Source of the DNA: Thinopyrum elongatum
Taxonomy: Eukaryota > Streptophyta > Magnoliopsida > Poales > Poaceae
Direction of reading: 5' to 3'
DNA length: 64,000 nucleotides
Assembly (NCBI GenBank): GCA_011799875.1
Contig: CM022303.1
Location: 220,645,606-220,709,605 of the forward strand
The notes beneath the pieces are model-generated. The model saw only the letters and a program-made list of their open reading frames with translations. It was not told the DNA's origin and searched no databases. Below are positions 1 through 12,420 of this stretch, in pieces (the first letter of the stretch is position 1; every line of letters begins with the position of its first letter). The position numbers and the translations under genes were made by a program.

Positions 1-2369
1 ATCTATTACTATGGCCTCTCTGTACGGTGTGTGCAGGAAAGGGGTTAACAACTTACTGAACCATACCCTTCTTACAGAAAGATGTGTGGTAGCACGGAAA
101 TAGTTAGGACATAATAGAACAAGACTCGATCTAGGTCGACTCTGGAGGTAAATATTCCATGCAGTGGTTAGCACAATATATATTTCTTCTTACTGTAGGT
201 CACAACCCGGCATGTCCCAACATACTACGGTCATGCTCTCATGTCACAGCATGATCAACTTTCCTGGGTTTCATCCCACAAGTTAGTCATCTTGAGTGAA
301 ATAATATGGGCAATATGTAAGTAATATTGTAATGATTAATGGTTTCAATGGTATGCATGATTATGCAAAATATGAATATACACGCAACACCATATTCATG
401 CAATACTCTAGTTAAGAAATCATGCATGCAATCACCATATCCCAAGTTCAAAATATGCTTACCTTGATCAATGTAGGCAGAAGATGATCCTTGAAAATCC
501 TCGGAATTTTTTCCCCTTTGTTTTCTATAAAACAAAAATTAAGTAATCCAAATAATTTTTTATTGCAGTGCAAAAAGTTGTTTCAAAATATTTTCAAATA
601 AATAATATAAAAAACTAGAGTGAAAGAGAAATTTTTCAGAAAAAGAATCATCTAAAAGGGAGTTATGGATAAAAAGTAGTGATAGCTTTAAATTCAGGGA
701 CTTCTATGTAATTAAAATAACTACCATCGGGTCCTATCTGATTTTAAAAGAAAATGCTTCAGAAGAAATACACTTATCTGCAGAGAAAGCGTAAACTGGT
801 AGAAAGGAGCCAGCGGATTAACTAGAAAAATAGAAAAGGCTGACGGGTGGGCCCCACCAGCCAGGTTTGAATTTTCACGCGCGTGTACAGAGGGGAGGGA
901 GTGGTCACCGGCGGCGGTCAACGGCGATCCAGTGTACGGAGGTGGTGCTGGCGTGCTCAGAGTTTCCTTCCGCATCGGTGAATGGTTGAGTTGGTCGTCG
1001 ACGAGCACTGTAGTGACGGCGACGGCGACTTCGGCGGACGGCGGCTTCGGGCGATGTTGGATCTCACTGGAGAGACCTACAAACATAGAATTGACACGCG
1101 GGTTAGATGAGACGGAGCACGAGGATCTACTAGCAAGGTTTAGGAGGTGGGGATGGGCTACCGACGTCGGATTCTTCCCGGGACCAGAGGCGGATCGGGC
1201 GGCCGGAGTTGGGGAAGAAGACCTCCCCGAGGCCTTTTGATCCCTCTAGAGGGCTTCTGGGAATGAGTGGAGGCGAGGTGAGTGCTGAACGGGGCTCTGG
1301 GTGCCCTTTTATAGGCTGCGCGAGGTGGCCAGAGGGGTTCGGATCACGGCGGAGTAATTCCGGCCGGTGGAGGTAGTTGAGGTCGGTTGGCTTGGACGGT
1401 GGGCATCAGCGAGGTCGGTGGAAACTACTCGAAGCACCAGCGCGGGCAAATTCGAGCTCTATCCCCCCTCCACAGTGGAGCTCGAGTACGTCCATGGCGG
1501 ACAGCGCTCCGCTCCGGCAACTGACAGGGGGGCCTGGGTGGTTTGGACGGTGCGCAGGCGATGCGAGAAGGTGATGCGTGGAGGGGGAGGTAGGTTGGTC
1601 GGTGCAGGGAGGTAATGGTGCGGCGGTGGCCGTGGATATCCATCGGTCCACTGTGGCTATGGACGGCGGCCGTTCCACCGGTCTGCCATCGGCCAGACGA
1701 CAATGAGAGGCTGGCTGGAGATCCCTTTGGGCGGTGCATTGATGGCCAGAAGGGATTGAGCGAGGCCAATGTGGATTTTGCCCCAAAGTTGGACAATCCG
1801 CCATGGAAGGTGTTCGACCAAATGGCAACTGCTCATAGGCATTTTTGGAAAATTTGAAAAAAATTGTGGTGATGTTCTGGTGCAAAACAAAGGTGCTGGC
1901 AAAATTTTAGAATTTTTGGAGTTGTACAAATTGGGTTTTCTAGATAGGATAGGAATCCGATCCAAATTTCATTCAAATGAAATTTGATATTTTTGAACAT
2001 GAGATCAAAACGTTTTTAGAGAAATGGAATGTGGGTACTGGTTTCCAGCTGAGATAATTTTTGTGGAATTTTAGAAGCTAGGGAAAAATGGGTTCCTTTG
2101 CAAAAATGGCTATAGGCTAGAAATAGCTATAAATTTTTTAGAGTATTAGAATTGAGTAAAAGAAAATTTTGATGAAAGAATTTTGAGTTTGGGTACTGCC
2201 ATAGGGTAGAGAAAGGTTTTAGTGAAAACTTTAAATATCCAAATTTAACTTTAATAAAGATCTCAAATAAAAAGAGAGAATGAAATAAAGTCATAATCAA
2301 ATCCAAAAAGTTTTCTTTAAAAAGAATAAAAGATTTTTAATAACCAAAGAAATTTTTTGGGGTGTTACA
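1..2369 (-). repeat. Unassigned LTR-like sequence, partial at window edge
   Basis: Read on the minus strand, this stretch opens at 2369 with TGTAACACCCC, the kind of TG-start seen on several Triticeae LTRs. A G/C-rich block with a TATA-like box follows (1306-1313), then A/T-rich sequence running to the left edge. The element it belongs to is not recognised and its other end is outside the window. It abuts the Gypsy-like fragment at 2371 with no spacer, so one has probably inserted into or truncated the other. Open frames of 60-160 codons in the G/C-rich 900-1850 region overlap on both strands, have no recognisable domain and are treated as chance. No gene is seen here. Confidence 0.4.
1306..1313 (-). 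promoter_or_regulatory. TATA-like box in LTR-like sequence
   Basis: TATAAAAG on the minus strand is followed downstream by a C-rich leader, the usual layout of a plant LTR core promoter. This is inferred from sequence alone. Confidence 0.35.
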
Positions 2370-2370
2370 T

Positions 2371-2573
2371 ACAATCAAGATCAAAATCCATCAAGAACAT
2401 GGGAGAGAGAGAGAGAGAGAGATATTGAATCACATAGCTAGTAGTACATACCCTCAGCCTCGAGGATGAACTACTCACACATCACCATGAGAACGGAGAA
2501 GTTGGTGGCGATGGTGATGGAAGAGATGTCCCCGGCGGAGTCCCGATGCCACCGGAGAAGAGGGGGAAGGGCC
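2371..2573 (-). mobile_element. Gypsy-like LTR fragment, part 1
   Basis: On the minus strand this is the distal part of an LTR with the same style as elements C, E and H: a C/T-rich exon-like leader, a gatgtgtgagtagttc motif and a GA repeat (about 2404-2422). It continues at 11406 once the Angela-type element and its TSD are removed. The far end is cut at 2370. Confidence 0.55.
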
Positions 2574-2578
2574 CCCTC

Positions 2579-4351
2579 TGTTGGAAATATGCCCTAGAGG
2601 CAATAATAAAGTGGTTATTATTATATTTCCTTGTTCATGATAATTGTTTATTATCCATGCTATAATTGTATTGACTGGAAACTCAAATACATGTGTGGAT
2701 ACATAGACAACAACATGTCCCTAGTAAGCCTCTACCGGACTAGCTCGTTGATCAAAGATGGCTATGGTTTCCTAGCCATGGACATGAGTTGTCATTTGAT
2801 AACGGGATCACATCATTAGGAGAATGATGTGATGGAAAAGACCCAAACTGTGAACATAGCATATGATCGTATCAAGTTTATTGCTATTGTTTTTCTGCAT
2901 GTCAAGTATATGTTCCTATGACCATGAGATCATGCAACTCACTGACACCGGAGGAGTGCCTTGTGTGTGCCAAACATTGCAACATAATTGGGTGACTATA
3001 AAGGTGCTCTACAGGTATCTCCGAGGGTGTCTGTTGAGTTGGCATGGATCAAGACTGGGATTTGTCACTCCGTATGATGGAGAGGTATATCAGGGCCCAC
3101 TCGGTAATACAACATCACAATAAGCTTGCAAGCAATGTGACCAATGAGTTAGTCATGGGATCTTGTATTATGGAATGAGTAAAGAGACTTGCCGGTAACG
3201 AGATTGAACTAGGTATAGAGATACCGATGATCGAATCCCGAGCAAGTAACATACCGATAGACAAAGGGAACTGCATACGGGATTAGCTGAATCCTTGACA
3301 TCGAGGTTCGACCGATAAGATCTTCGTAGAATACGTAGGAACCATTATGGGCAGCCAGGTCCCGCTATTGGTTATTGACCGTAGAGGTGTCTCGGTCATG
3401 TCTGCATAGTTCTCGAACCCGCAGGGTCTACACACTTAACGTTTGGTGACGATATAAGTATAGTTGAGTCATTATGGTGGTTACCGAAGGTTGTTCGGAG
3501 TCCTGGATGAGATCCAGGACGTGACGAGGAACTCCGGAATGGTCCGGAGGTGAAGATTGATATATTGGACGAAGGGTATTGGAGTCCGGAACTGTTCTGG
3601 GGGTACCGGGTGATGACCAGCATGACCGAAAGGGGTTTCGGGGGGTCCCGGCAAGTGTTGGGGGGCCTCATGGGCAAAGGGGAGGGGGCAAACCAGCCCA
3701 CTAAGGGGCTGAACACCCCTCTCACCCCATCTCACGTTACCAGGAGAGGTGGGGCGCCCCCTCTAGGGTTCCCTCCACCTGGCTTGGGGGGCAAGGCACC
3801 CTAGGGTTTTCCCTAGGGGAGATCCCATCTGCCCTGCCGCCACCCCTAGGGGAAACCCTAGGGGCGCCACCCCCTCCTCCCTTCTCCTATATATAGAGAG
3901 GTAGAGAGAGGGCAGCCGCACCCCTGGAATACATCTCTACGCCACGACGCTGCCTCTCCTCTCCCTTGCATCCCTCTTCCTCTCTGTAGCGCTTAGCGAA
4001 GCTCTGCTGAGATTTCTCCACCACCACCGCCACCACGCCGTCGTGCTGTCAGAGGACTCGAGCTACTACTTCACCATCGCTCGCTGGATCGAGGAGGTGA
4101 AGGCGTCATCAAGCCGTACGTGTGTTGAACGCGGAGGTGTCGTCCGTTCGGCACTAGATCGGAGTTCGCGGGACGGATCGTGATTGGATCGCGAAGACGT
4201 TCGACTACATCAACCGCGTTTCTTAACGCTTCCTCTTAGCAATCTACAAGGGTATGTAGATGCAATCTCTCCTCTCATAGATGGTCATCTCCTAGATTGG
4301 ATCTTGGTGAGCGTAGGAATTTTTTTATTTCCCATGCAACGTTCCCCAACA
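2579..4351 (+). repeat. Angela-type 5' LTR
   Basis: It begins TGTTGG and ends CCCCAACA, with the primer-binding site starting two bases later. A TATA-like TATATATAG lies at 3888-3896, after a G/C-rich stretch with repeated CCCTAGGG palindromes (about 3760-3870). It pairs along its whole length with 9636-11400. Confidence 0.92.
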
Positions 4352-4352
4352 G

Positions 4353-4369
4353 TGGCATCATGAGCTAGG
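4353..4369 (+). other. Primer-binding site, initiator tRNA-Met type
   Basis: TGGCATCATGAGCTAGG resembles the complement of the plant initiator tRNA-Met 3' end (TGGTATCAGAGCCAGG), with two substitutions and one extra base. It lies directly after the 5' LTR, as expected for Copia minus-strand priming. Confidence 0.75.
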
Positions 4370-5621
4370 TCTATGCGTAGATGACATCACGAGTAGAACA
4401 CAAAGGAGTTTGTGGGCGTTGATATTCAGATTGCTTCCTTCCTTGGTCTTTTATTGATTCGGCGGTATTGTGGGATGAAGCGGCCCAGACCAACCTTACA
4501 TGTCCACGTACATGAGACCGGTTCCATTGACTGACATGTGACTTTGTTGCATAAAGATGGCTAGCGGGTGACTGTCTCTCCCACCTTAGTTGAATCGGAT
4601 TCGACAATGGCGGTTCTTGTAGAAGGTTAAATAGCAACTTACATATCACCGTTGTGGCTTTGCGTAGGTAAGAATCATTCTTGCTAGATACCCATAGCAG
4701 CCACGTAAAACATGCAACAACAATTAGAGGACGTCTAACTTGTTTTTGCAGGGTATGTTGTGATATGATATGGCCAATGACATAATGAAATATATTTGAT
4801 GTATGAGATGATCATGTTTGTAATAGTTTATATCGACTTGCATGTCGATGCATACGGCAATCGGCAGGACCCATAGGGTTGTCTTTAATTATTGTATGAC
4901 CTGCGTGTCAATCATTAAGCGCTATGTAATGCTTTACTTTATCGCTAAGTGGTAGCAATAGTAGTAGAAGCATGGTTGGCGTGACAACCCCGATGGCGAC
5001 ACGATGATGGAGATCATGGTGTCATGCCGGTGACGATGGAGATCATGCCGGTGCTTTGGAGATGGAGATCAAAAGCACGAGTTGATGGCCATATCATGTC
5101 ACTTATGATTTGCATGTGATGTTAATCCTTTTATGCATCTTATTTTGCTTAGGACGACGGTAGCATTATAAGGTGATCCGTCACTAAAATTTCAAGATAA
5201 AATTGTGTTCTCCCCAAGTGTGCACCGTTGCAAAAGTTCGTCGTTTCGAAGCACCACGTGATGATCGGGTGTGATAGACTCTACGTTCACATACAACGGG
5301 TGCAAGCCAATTTTGCACATGCGGAATACTTGGGTTAAACTGGACGAGCCTAGCATGTACAGACATGGCCTCGGAAAACAAGAGACCGAAAGGTCGAACG
5401 TGAGTCATATAGTAGATATGATCAACATGGATATGTTCACCATTGAAACCACCTCATCTCACATGATGATCAGACTTGGGTTGGTGAATTTGGATCATGT
5501 TACACTCGGATGACCGGAGGGATGTCAATTTGAGTGGGAGTTTTAAGTAATATGATTATTTGAACTGTTTTATCATGAACAATAGTCTAAAGTTGCCTTT
5601 GCAAATTTATGTTGTAGATCA
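4370..5621 (+). other. Angela-type untranslated leader
   Basis: This is 1.25 kb of internal sequence between the primer-binding site and gag. It holds a repeated tggagatca motif (about 5008-5070). Long leaders are normal in this family, where they carry packaging and dimerisation signals. I could not place those signals here. Confidence 0.7.
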
Positions 5622-7090
5622 ATGGCTCGCGCAGTAGCTCCCCTGAATTTTAATGCGTTCCTAGAGAAAGCTAAGCTGAAAGATGATGGATGCAACTTTG
5701 TAGACTGGGCCCATAATCTGAGGATTATCCTCACGGCTTCCCATAAGTCTTATGTCCTTGATGCACCGCTTGGTGCGCCACCCCCTCCAGCGACTGTGGA
5801 CGTTGTGAACGCCTGGCAGTCGCGTGTTGATGACTACTCAATAGTTCAGTGCGCCGTGCTGTATGGCTTAGTGCCGGGACTTCAAAGGCGTTTTGAACGT
5901 CATGGAGCATATGAGATGTTCCAGGAGTTGAAGTTTATCTTTGAGAAGAATGCCTGGATTGAGAGGTATGAGACCTCTGATAAGTTCTATGCCTGCAAGA
6001 TGGAGGAGAACGGGTCTGTCAGTGAGCACATACTCAGAATGTCTGGGTACTACAACCGTCTGGTTGAGTTGGGAGTTGAGCTCCCGCCAGAGGCGGTGAC
6101 TGACAGAGTTCTTCAATCGCTACCACCTAGCTACAAGAGCTTTGTGTTGAACTATAACATGCAAGGGATGAACAAGTCAGTCGCCGAGCTGTTCGCGATG
6201 CTAAAAGTCGCTGAGTCAGACATCCAGAAGGAGCATCAAGTGTTGATGGTCAATAAAACCACTAGTTTCAAGAAGAATGGCAAGGGCAAGAAGGGTAACT
6301 CCAAGAAGAGTGGCAAAGCAGTTGCCCCTCCCATGAAAAAACCCAAGTCTGGACCCAAGCCAGAAACTGAGTGCTTCTATTGCAAGGGGACTGGCCACTG
6401 GAAGCAGAATTGCCCCAAGTATCTAGCCGACAAGAAGGGGGCCAACGCCAAACAAGGTATATATGATATACATGTTATTGATGTGTACCTTACCAACTCT
6501 CGTTGTAGTGCCTGGGTATTTGACACCGGTGCGGTTGCTCACATTTGCAACTCAAAGCCGGAACTATGGAATAGAAGGAGGCTGGCGAAGGACGAAGTGA
6601 CGATGCGCGTGGGAAATGGTTCCAAGGTTGATGTGATCGCCGTCGGCACGCTCGCTCTTCGATTACCATCGGGATTAGTGATGAACCTGAATAATTGTTA
6701 TTTAGTGCCTGCATTGAGCATGAACATTATATCTGGATCTTGTTTAATGCGAGACGGTTACTCATTTAAATCAGAGAATAATGGTTGTTCTATTTATATG
6801 GGTAATATCTTTTATGGTCATGCACCCATTGTGAGGGGTTTATTCTTATTGAATCTCGATAGTGATGATACACATGTTCATAACATTGATGCCAAAAGAT
6901 ATAGAGTTGATAATGATAGTACCACATTCTTGTGGCACTGCCGCTTAGGTCATATTGGTGTAAAACGCATGAAGAAACTCCATGACGATGGAATTTTGGA
7001 GTCTCTTGATTTTGAATCACTTGACACATGCGAACCATGCCTCATGGGCAAGATGACTAAGACCCCGTTTTCAGGAACAATGGAACGGGC
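5622..7090 (+). pseudogene. Copia gag and aspartic protease, with GAG-pre-integrase
   Basis: The frame starts at the first ATG after the leader (MARAVAPLNF). The N-terminal 220 residues are a Copia capsid (UBN2-type) region that would build the virus-like particle. A lysine-rich linker leads to a zinc knuckle, CFYCKGTGHWKQNC, near residue 250, which binds RNA. The protease motif is DTGA at about residue 301, where most Copia elements have DTGS. Next comes the GAG-pre-integrase region with the HCRLGH and CEPCLMGK metal-binding motifs. The reading frame is lost near 7085-7095, just before the integrase core, so this frame ends with unrelated residues at 7136. The frameshift uncouples it from the enzymes downstream. 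Confidence 0.9.
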
Positions 7091-7588
7091 AGTGACTTGT
7101 TGGAAATCATACATACTGATGTGTGCGGTCCGATGAGCATTGAGGCGCGCGGTGGATATTGTTATTTTCTCACCTTCACTGACGATTTGAGTAGATATGG
7201 CTATATTTACTTAATGAAGCACAAGTCTGAAACGTTTGAAAAGTTCAAGCAATTTCAGAGTGAAGTTGAGAATCATCGTAACAAGAAGATCAAGTTCCTA
7301 CGATCTGATCGAGGGGGAGAATATCTGAGTTATGAGTTTGGCAATCACTTAAGACAATGTGGAATTGTTTCACAGTTGACGCCACCTGGAACAGCACAGC
7401 GTAATGGTGTGTCTGAATGTCGTAATTGAACCTTATTGGATATGGTGCGTTCTATGATGTCTCTTGCCTATTTGCCATTATCATTTTGGGGTTATGCGTT
7501 AGAGACAGCTGCATTCACTTTAAATAGGGCACCATCTAAGTCCGTTGAGACGACGCCATATGAACTGTGGTTTGGCAAGAAACCGTAG
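7091..7588 (+). pseudogene. Copia integrase core
   Basis: The integrase continues in a shifted frame. Three motifs show the DDE core of rve-type integrases: HTDVCGPM, FLRSDRGGEY and RNGVSE. These would cut and join the cDNA ends to host DNA. A TGA at 7427-7429 interrupts it just after the catalytic glutamate, where relatives have arginine, consistent with CGA changed to TGA. A TAG at 7586-7588 breaks the following GKKP segment. Both catalytic aspartates and the glutamate are still readable, but the frame is broken on both sides. Confidence 0.88.
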
Positions 7589-9184
7589 TTGTCGTTTCTT
7601 AAAGTTTGGGGATGCGATGCTTATGTCAAAAGGCTCCAGCCAGAAAAGCTCGAACCCAAAGTGGACAAATGTGTCTTCATAGGATACCCAAAGGAGACGG
7701 TTGGGTACACCTTCTATCTCAGATCTGAGGGCAAAGTGTTTGTCGCTAAGAACGGGTCATTTCTCGAGAAAGAGTTTCTCTCGAAAGAATTGAGTGGGAG
7801 GAAGATAGAACTTGATGAGGTTGTTGAACCTTTACTTCAATCAGAGAGTAGGACAGCGCAGAAAGATGTTTCTATGGAACCTACATTAGTTGAAGAGGAA
7901 GCCAATGATGATGATCATGAAGCTTCGGATCAATTTACTGTCGAACCTCGTAGGTTGACAAGGGTACGTACTGCTCCTGAGTGGTATGGTCACCCTGTCT
8001 TGGAGGTCATGTTGTTGGACAACGGTGAACCTACGAGCTATGGAGAAGCGATGGTGGGCCCATATTCCAACAAATGGTTAGAAGCCATGAAATCCGAGAT
8101 GGGATCCATGTATGAAAACAAAGTATGGACTTTGGAAGTATTACCTGAAGGGCGAAAGGCCATTCAGAATAAATGGATCTTCAAGAAGAAGACGGACGCG
8201 GACGGTAATGTCACCATCCATAAAGCTTGACTTGTGGCAAAGGGTTTTTCACAAGTTCAAGGAGTTGACTACGATGAGACTTTCTCACCCGTAGCGATGC
8301 TTAAGTCCGTCAGAATCATGTTGGCAATAGCTGCATTTTTTCGATTATGAAATCTACAGATGGATGTCAAAACAGCGTTCCTTAACGGTTTCCTTAAGGA
8401 AGAGTTGTATATGATGCAACCGGAAGGTTTTGTCGATCCAGAGAATGCTGACAAAGTGTGCAAACTCCAGCAATCCATTTATGGACTGGTGAAAGCATCT
8501 CGGAGTTGGAATCTTCGCTTTGATGAGGTGATCAAAGTGTTTGGGTTTATACAAGTTTACGGAGAAGCTTGTATTTACAAGAAAGTGAGTGGGAGCTCTA
8601 TAGCGTTTCTAATATTATATGTGGATGACATATTGCTGATTGGAAACAATATAGAACTTTTGGAAAACATGAAGGAATATTTGAACAAGAGTTTTTCAAT
8701 GAAGGACCTAGGAGAAGCTGCTTTCATATTAGGCATCAAGATCTATAGAGATAGATCAAGACGCTTGATAGGACTTTCACAAAGCACATGCCTTGATAAG
8801 ATTTTGAAGAAGTTCAAAATGGATCAGTCCAAGAAGGGGTTCTTGCCTGTTTTGCAAGGTGTGAAGTTGAGTCAGACTCAATGCCCAGCGACTACAGAGG
8901 ATAGAGAAAAGATGAGTGTCATCCCCTATGCCTCTGCCATAGGCTCTATCATGTATGCGATGCTGTGCACACGACCGGATGTCAGCCTTGCCATAAGTAT
9001 GGCCAGAAGGTTTCAAAGTAATCTAGGAGTGGATCACTGGATAACGGTGAAGAATATCCTTAAGTACCTGAAAAGGACTAAGGAAATGTTTCTCGTTTAT
9101 GGAGGTGATCAAGAGCTCGTCGTAAAGGGTTACGTTGATGCAAGCTTTGACACTGATCTAGATGACTCTAAGCCTCAAACCTGA
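7589..9184 (+). pseudogene. Copia integrase C-terminus and reverse transcriptase
   Basis: The frame resumes with the conserved FLKVWGCDAYV integrase C-terminal motif, then an acidic spacer, then the RVT_2 reverse transcriptase. Key motifs are W-I-F-K-K-K, a TGA at 8228-8230 where arginine is expected before [18 protein letters not shown] from 8360, and the catalytic YVDDILL near 8620. Around 8335-8360 the frame is also disturbed by small indels. The enzyme would copy element RNA to DNA inside the particle. It ends at a TGA (9182-9184) at the RNase H junction. Catalytic motifs survive, but the coding frame does not. Confidence 0.9.
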
Positions 9185-9601
9185 TACGTATATATTCTAA
9201 ATGGGGGAGCGGTAAGCTGGTGCAGTTCCAAGCAAAGCGTGGTAGCTGATTCTACATGCCAAGCTGAGTACATAGCTACCTCGGAGGCAGCAAAGGAAGG
9301 TGTCTGGATGAAGCAGTTCATGACAGATCTTGGAGTTGTGCCCAGTGCACTGGACCCGATGACTCTGTTCTGTGACAACACTGGTGCCATTGCTCTAGCC
9401 AAGGAACCAAGGTTTCACAAGAGGACCAGACACATAAAGCGATGCTTCAATTCCATCCGCGATTACATCAAGGAGGAAGACATAAACATTTGCAAAGTGC
9501 ATACGGACCTGAATGTTGCAGATCCGTTGACTAAACCTCTTCCACGGGCAAAGCACGATCAACACCAGAACTCTATGGGTGTTAGATTCATTACCATGTA
9601 A
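9185..9601 (+). pseudogene. Copia RNase H, C-terminal part of polyprotein
   Basis: The region reads GGAVSWCSSKQ, then DSTCQAEYIA (RNase H active-site region), then CDNTGAI, and ends with the NVADPLTKPLP motif typical of Copia polyprotein ends. It would remove template RNA during reverse transcription. It is cut from the reverse transcriptase by the TGA at 9182-9184. The natural stop at 9599-9601 lies about 20 bases before the polypurine tract. Confidence 0.88.
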
Positions 9602-9623
9602 TGCTAGATTATTGACTCTAGTG

Positions 9624-9635
9624 CAAGTGGGAGAC
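9624..9635 (+). other. Angela-type polypurine tract
   Basis: CAAGTGGGAGAC lies immediately before the 3' LTR. It is the usual Copia plus-strand primer (AAGTGGGAGA). Confidence 0.85.
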
Positions 9636-11400
9636 TATTGGAAATATGCCCTAGAGGCAATAATAAAGTGGTTATTATTATATTTCCTTGTTCATGATCA
9701 TTGTTTATTATCCATGCTATAATTGTATTGATCGGAAACTCAAATACATGTGTGGATACATAGACAACAACATGTCCTTAGTAAGCCTCTACCGGACTAG
9801 CTCATTGATCAAAGATGGCTATGGTTTCCTAGCCATGGACATGAGTTGTCATTTGATAATGGGATCACATCATTAGGAGAATGATGTGATGGACAAGACC
9901 CAAACTATGAACGTAGCATATGATCGTATCAAGTTTATTGCTATTGTTTTTCTGCATGTCAAGTATATGTTCCTATGACCATGAGATCATGCAACTCACT
10001 GACACCGGAGGAGTGCCTTGTGTGTACCAAACGTCGCAACATAACTGGGTGACTATAAAGGTGCTCTACAGGTATCTCCGAGGGTGTTTGTTGAGTTGGC
10101 ATGGATCAAGACTGGGATTTGTCACTCCGTATGACGGAGAGGTATCTCAGGGCCCACTCGGTAATACAACATCACAATAAGCTTGCAAGCAATGTGACCA
10201 ATGAGTTAGTCACGGGATCTTGTATTATGGAACGAGTAAAGAGACTTGCCGGTATCGAGATTGAACTAGGTATAGAGATACCGACGATCGAATCTCAGGC
10301 AAGTAACATACCGATAGACAAAGGGAACTGCATACGGGATTAGCTGAATCCTTGACATCGAGGTTCGACCGATAAGATCTTCATAGAATATGTAGGAACC
10401 ATTATGGGCATCCAGGTCCCGCTATTGGTTATTGACCGTAGAGGTGTCTCGGTCATGTCTGCATAGTTCTCGAACCCGCAGGGTCTACACACTTAACGTT
10501 TGGTGATGATATAAGTATAGTTGAGTCATTATGGTGGTTACCGAAGGTTGTTCGAAGTCCCGGATGAGATCCTGAACGTGACGAGGAACTCCGGAATGGT
10601 CTGGAGGTGAATATTGATATATTGGACGAAGGGTATTGGAGTCCGGAATTGTTCCGGGGGTACCGGGTGATGACCAGCATGACCAAAAGGGGTTTCGGGG
10701 GGTCCCGACAAGTGTTGGGAGGCCTCATCGGCCAAGGGGAGGGGGCAAACCAGCCCACTAAGGGGCTGAACGCCCCTCTCATGTTACCAGGAGAGGTGGG
10801 GCGCCCCCTCTAGGGTTCCCTCCACCTGGCTTGGGGGGCAAGTCACCCTAGGGTTTTCCCTAGGGGAGATCCCATCTGCCCTGGCCGCCGCCCCCTAGGG
10901 GAAACCCTAGGGGCGCCACCCCCTCCTCCCTTCCCCTATATATAGAGAGGTAGAGAGAGGGAAGCCACACCCCCGGAATACATCTCTACGCCACGGCGTT
11001 GCCTCTCCTCTCCCTCGCATCCCTATTCCTCTCCGTAGCGCTTAGCGAAGCTCTGCTGAGATTTCTCCACCACCACCGCCACCACGCCGTCGTGCTGTCG
11101 GAGGACTCGAGCTACTACTTCACCATCGCTCGCTGGATCGAGGAGGTGAAGGCGTCATCAAGCCATACGTGTGTTGAACGCGGAGGTGCCGTCCGTTCGG
11201 CACTAGATCGGAGTTCACGGGACGGATCGTGATTGGATCACGAAGACGTTCGACTACATCAACCGCGTTTCTTAACACTTCCGCTTAGCGATCTACAAGG
11301 GTATGTAGATGCAATCTCTCCTCTCGTAGATGGTCATCTCCTAGATTGGATCTTGGTGAGCATAGGAAATTTTTTGTTTCCCATGCAACGTTCCCCTACA
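9636..11400 (+). repeat. Angela-type 3' LTR
   Basis: It matches 2579-4351 throughout. Its first two bases are TA rather than TG, a point change that would impair integration of a new copy. It ends CCCCTACA, followed by the TSD CCCTC. Confidence 0.92.
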
Positions 11401-11405
11401 CCCTC

Positions 11406-11939
11406 CTCTTCTTCTTCCTTGGCCATTTGGGGAGAGAAGGAGCTCTCCCCTAGATTGCATCTCTCTTCTGTTAACTATTTTTTGTGTTTGTTTTCTAACC
11501 TTTCACTGTGTTTTATAGCTGGAGTTCCATAACTACGATTGGGATGAAATTTTGAGGGTACTTTCCTTCGGAAATTAGCTTTCTTGCGGCAAAAGAAGGG
11601 GTCCATCCGACTTAAGGGCTTCCCACAAGGGCCCATGGCACGGCCAGGGGTGGTCGCGTCACCTGCCCTTGTGGGGCCCTCGAGCATTGTTTTGCGTTGA
11701 TTCCTTCACCCAAAAATCATATATATTCCATATAAAATCATATTTAATTTCCGAGGTGTTTTAACCTTCCTAGATATTGATTTTCTATAAAACAAAAAAT
11801 ATGTAGAAAACAGGAACTGGCGTTGGGCACTAAGTTAATAGGTTAGTCCAAAAAAATATAAAATGATGTAAAATGATAACGAAAGTATATAAGAATGATA
11901 ATATAATAGCATGAAATGATTAAAATTATAGATAAATCA
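11406..11939 (-). mobile_element. Gypsy-like LTR fragment, part 2
   Basis: On the minus strand it starts near 11939 with TGATTTATCTATAA. It then shows the same word order as the LTRs of C, E and H: ATTATATTATC, GGACTAACCTATTAA and CAGTTCCTGTTTTC. It appears to lack about a dozen bases near its start relative to their TGATACGTCTCC form. It continues into 2371-2573. Sequence internal to this element is not seen next to it, so it may be a solo or truncated LTR. Confidence 0.5.
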
Positions 11940-12420
11940 AAGATGAATCGGTGTTGCAAACTCCTATTGATTTGATAAACCACAAATTCATCCACTTGAG
12001 GAAAATTGTTGTTCACTACAAACTCTTGCACTTGAGGGTCCAACACCTTCCTAGTTCATAAGAAGCACTAACTAAAAACGCATTACATGTAATTTGACAC
12101 ACATGTTGTTAAAATGACAATCATATAGCTCCTTCCATCTTGTCGTACCATGACACGCAGTCCATGTAATTAATAAATTACATCATATAGCATCTCATAC
12201 AAATCTCATCAATACGACGAAGGCTACACCACATCACATGTAAATCCTGCAAAATCAAATTAGACGCCTCTAAGCGATTTCTGCATATTTTATTGTGGCT
12301 ACCAGAGATTCATTGCAAACCATTAGCTACCTACATTATCATCAAGTGTGATTACTCAAGTTGCTAGTTTAACATGCGGGGTGTATGAAACACGAGACTT
12401 GATGAAAAATATCGAGCTCA
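11940..12420. other. Unassigned A/T-rich sequence
   Basis: This is about 480 bases with no open frame of note and no recognised repeat. It may be internal leader of the minus-strand Copia remnant at 13368-13758, interrupted by the LTR at 12421, but I cannot show continuity. Confidence 0.3.

Larger units (their letters stand above)
2579..11400 (+). mobile_element. Angela/BARE-type Copia LTR retrotransposon, complete but defective
   Basis: This is a full-length 8,822-base element. Two LTRs of 1,773 and 1,765 bases flank an internal region with primer-binding site, gag, protease, integrase, reverse transcriptase, RNase H and polypurine tract in Copia order. The 5-base duplication CCCTC lies at 2574-2578 and 11401-11405. 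The LTR start (TGTTGGAAATATGCCC) and LTR length match the Triticeae Angela/WIS/BARE group. By hand count the LTRs differ at about ten places in their first 290 bases, so insertion is not very recent. The polyprotein frame has one frameshift and at least four premature stops, so it cannot encode its own proteins. Confidence 0.93.

Noticed and set aside
1406..1885. Frames of up to 159 codons in the G/C-rich part of the left-edge sequence
   Set aside because: Several overlapping frames on both strands, low-complexity products and no recognisable motif; downstream of no convincing promoter on that strand.
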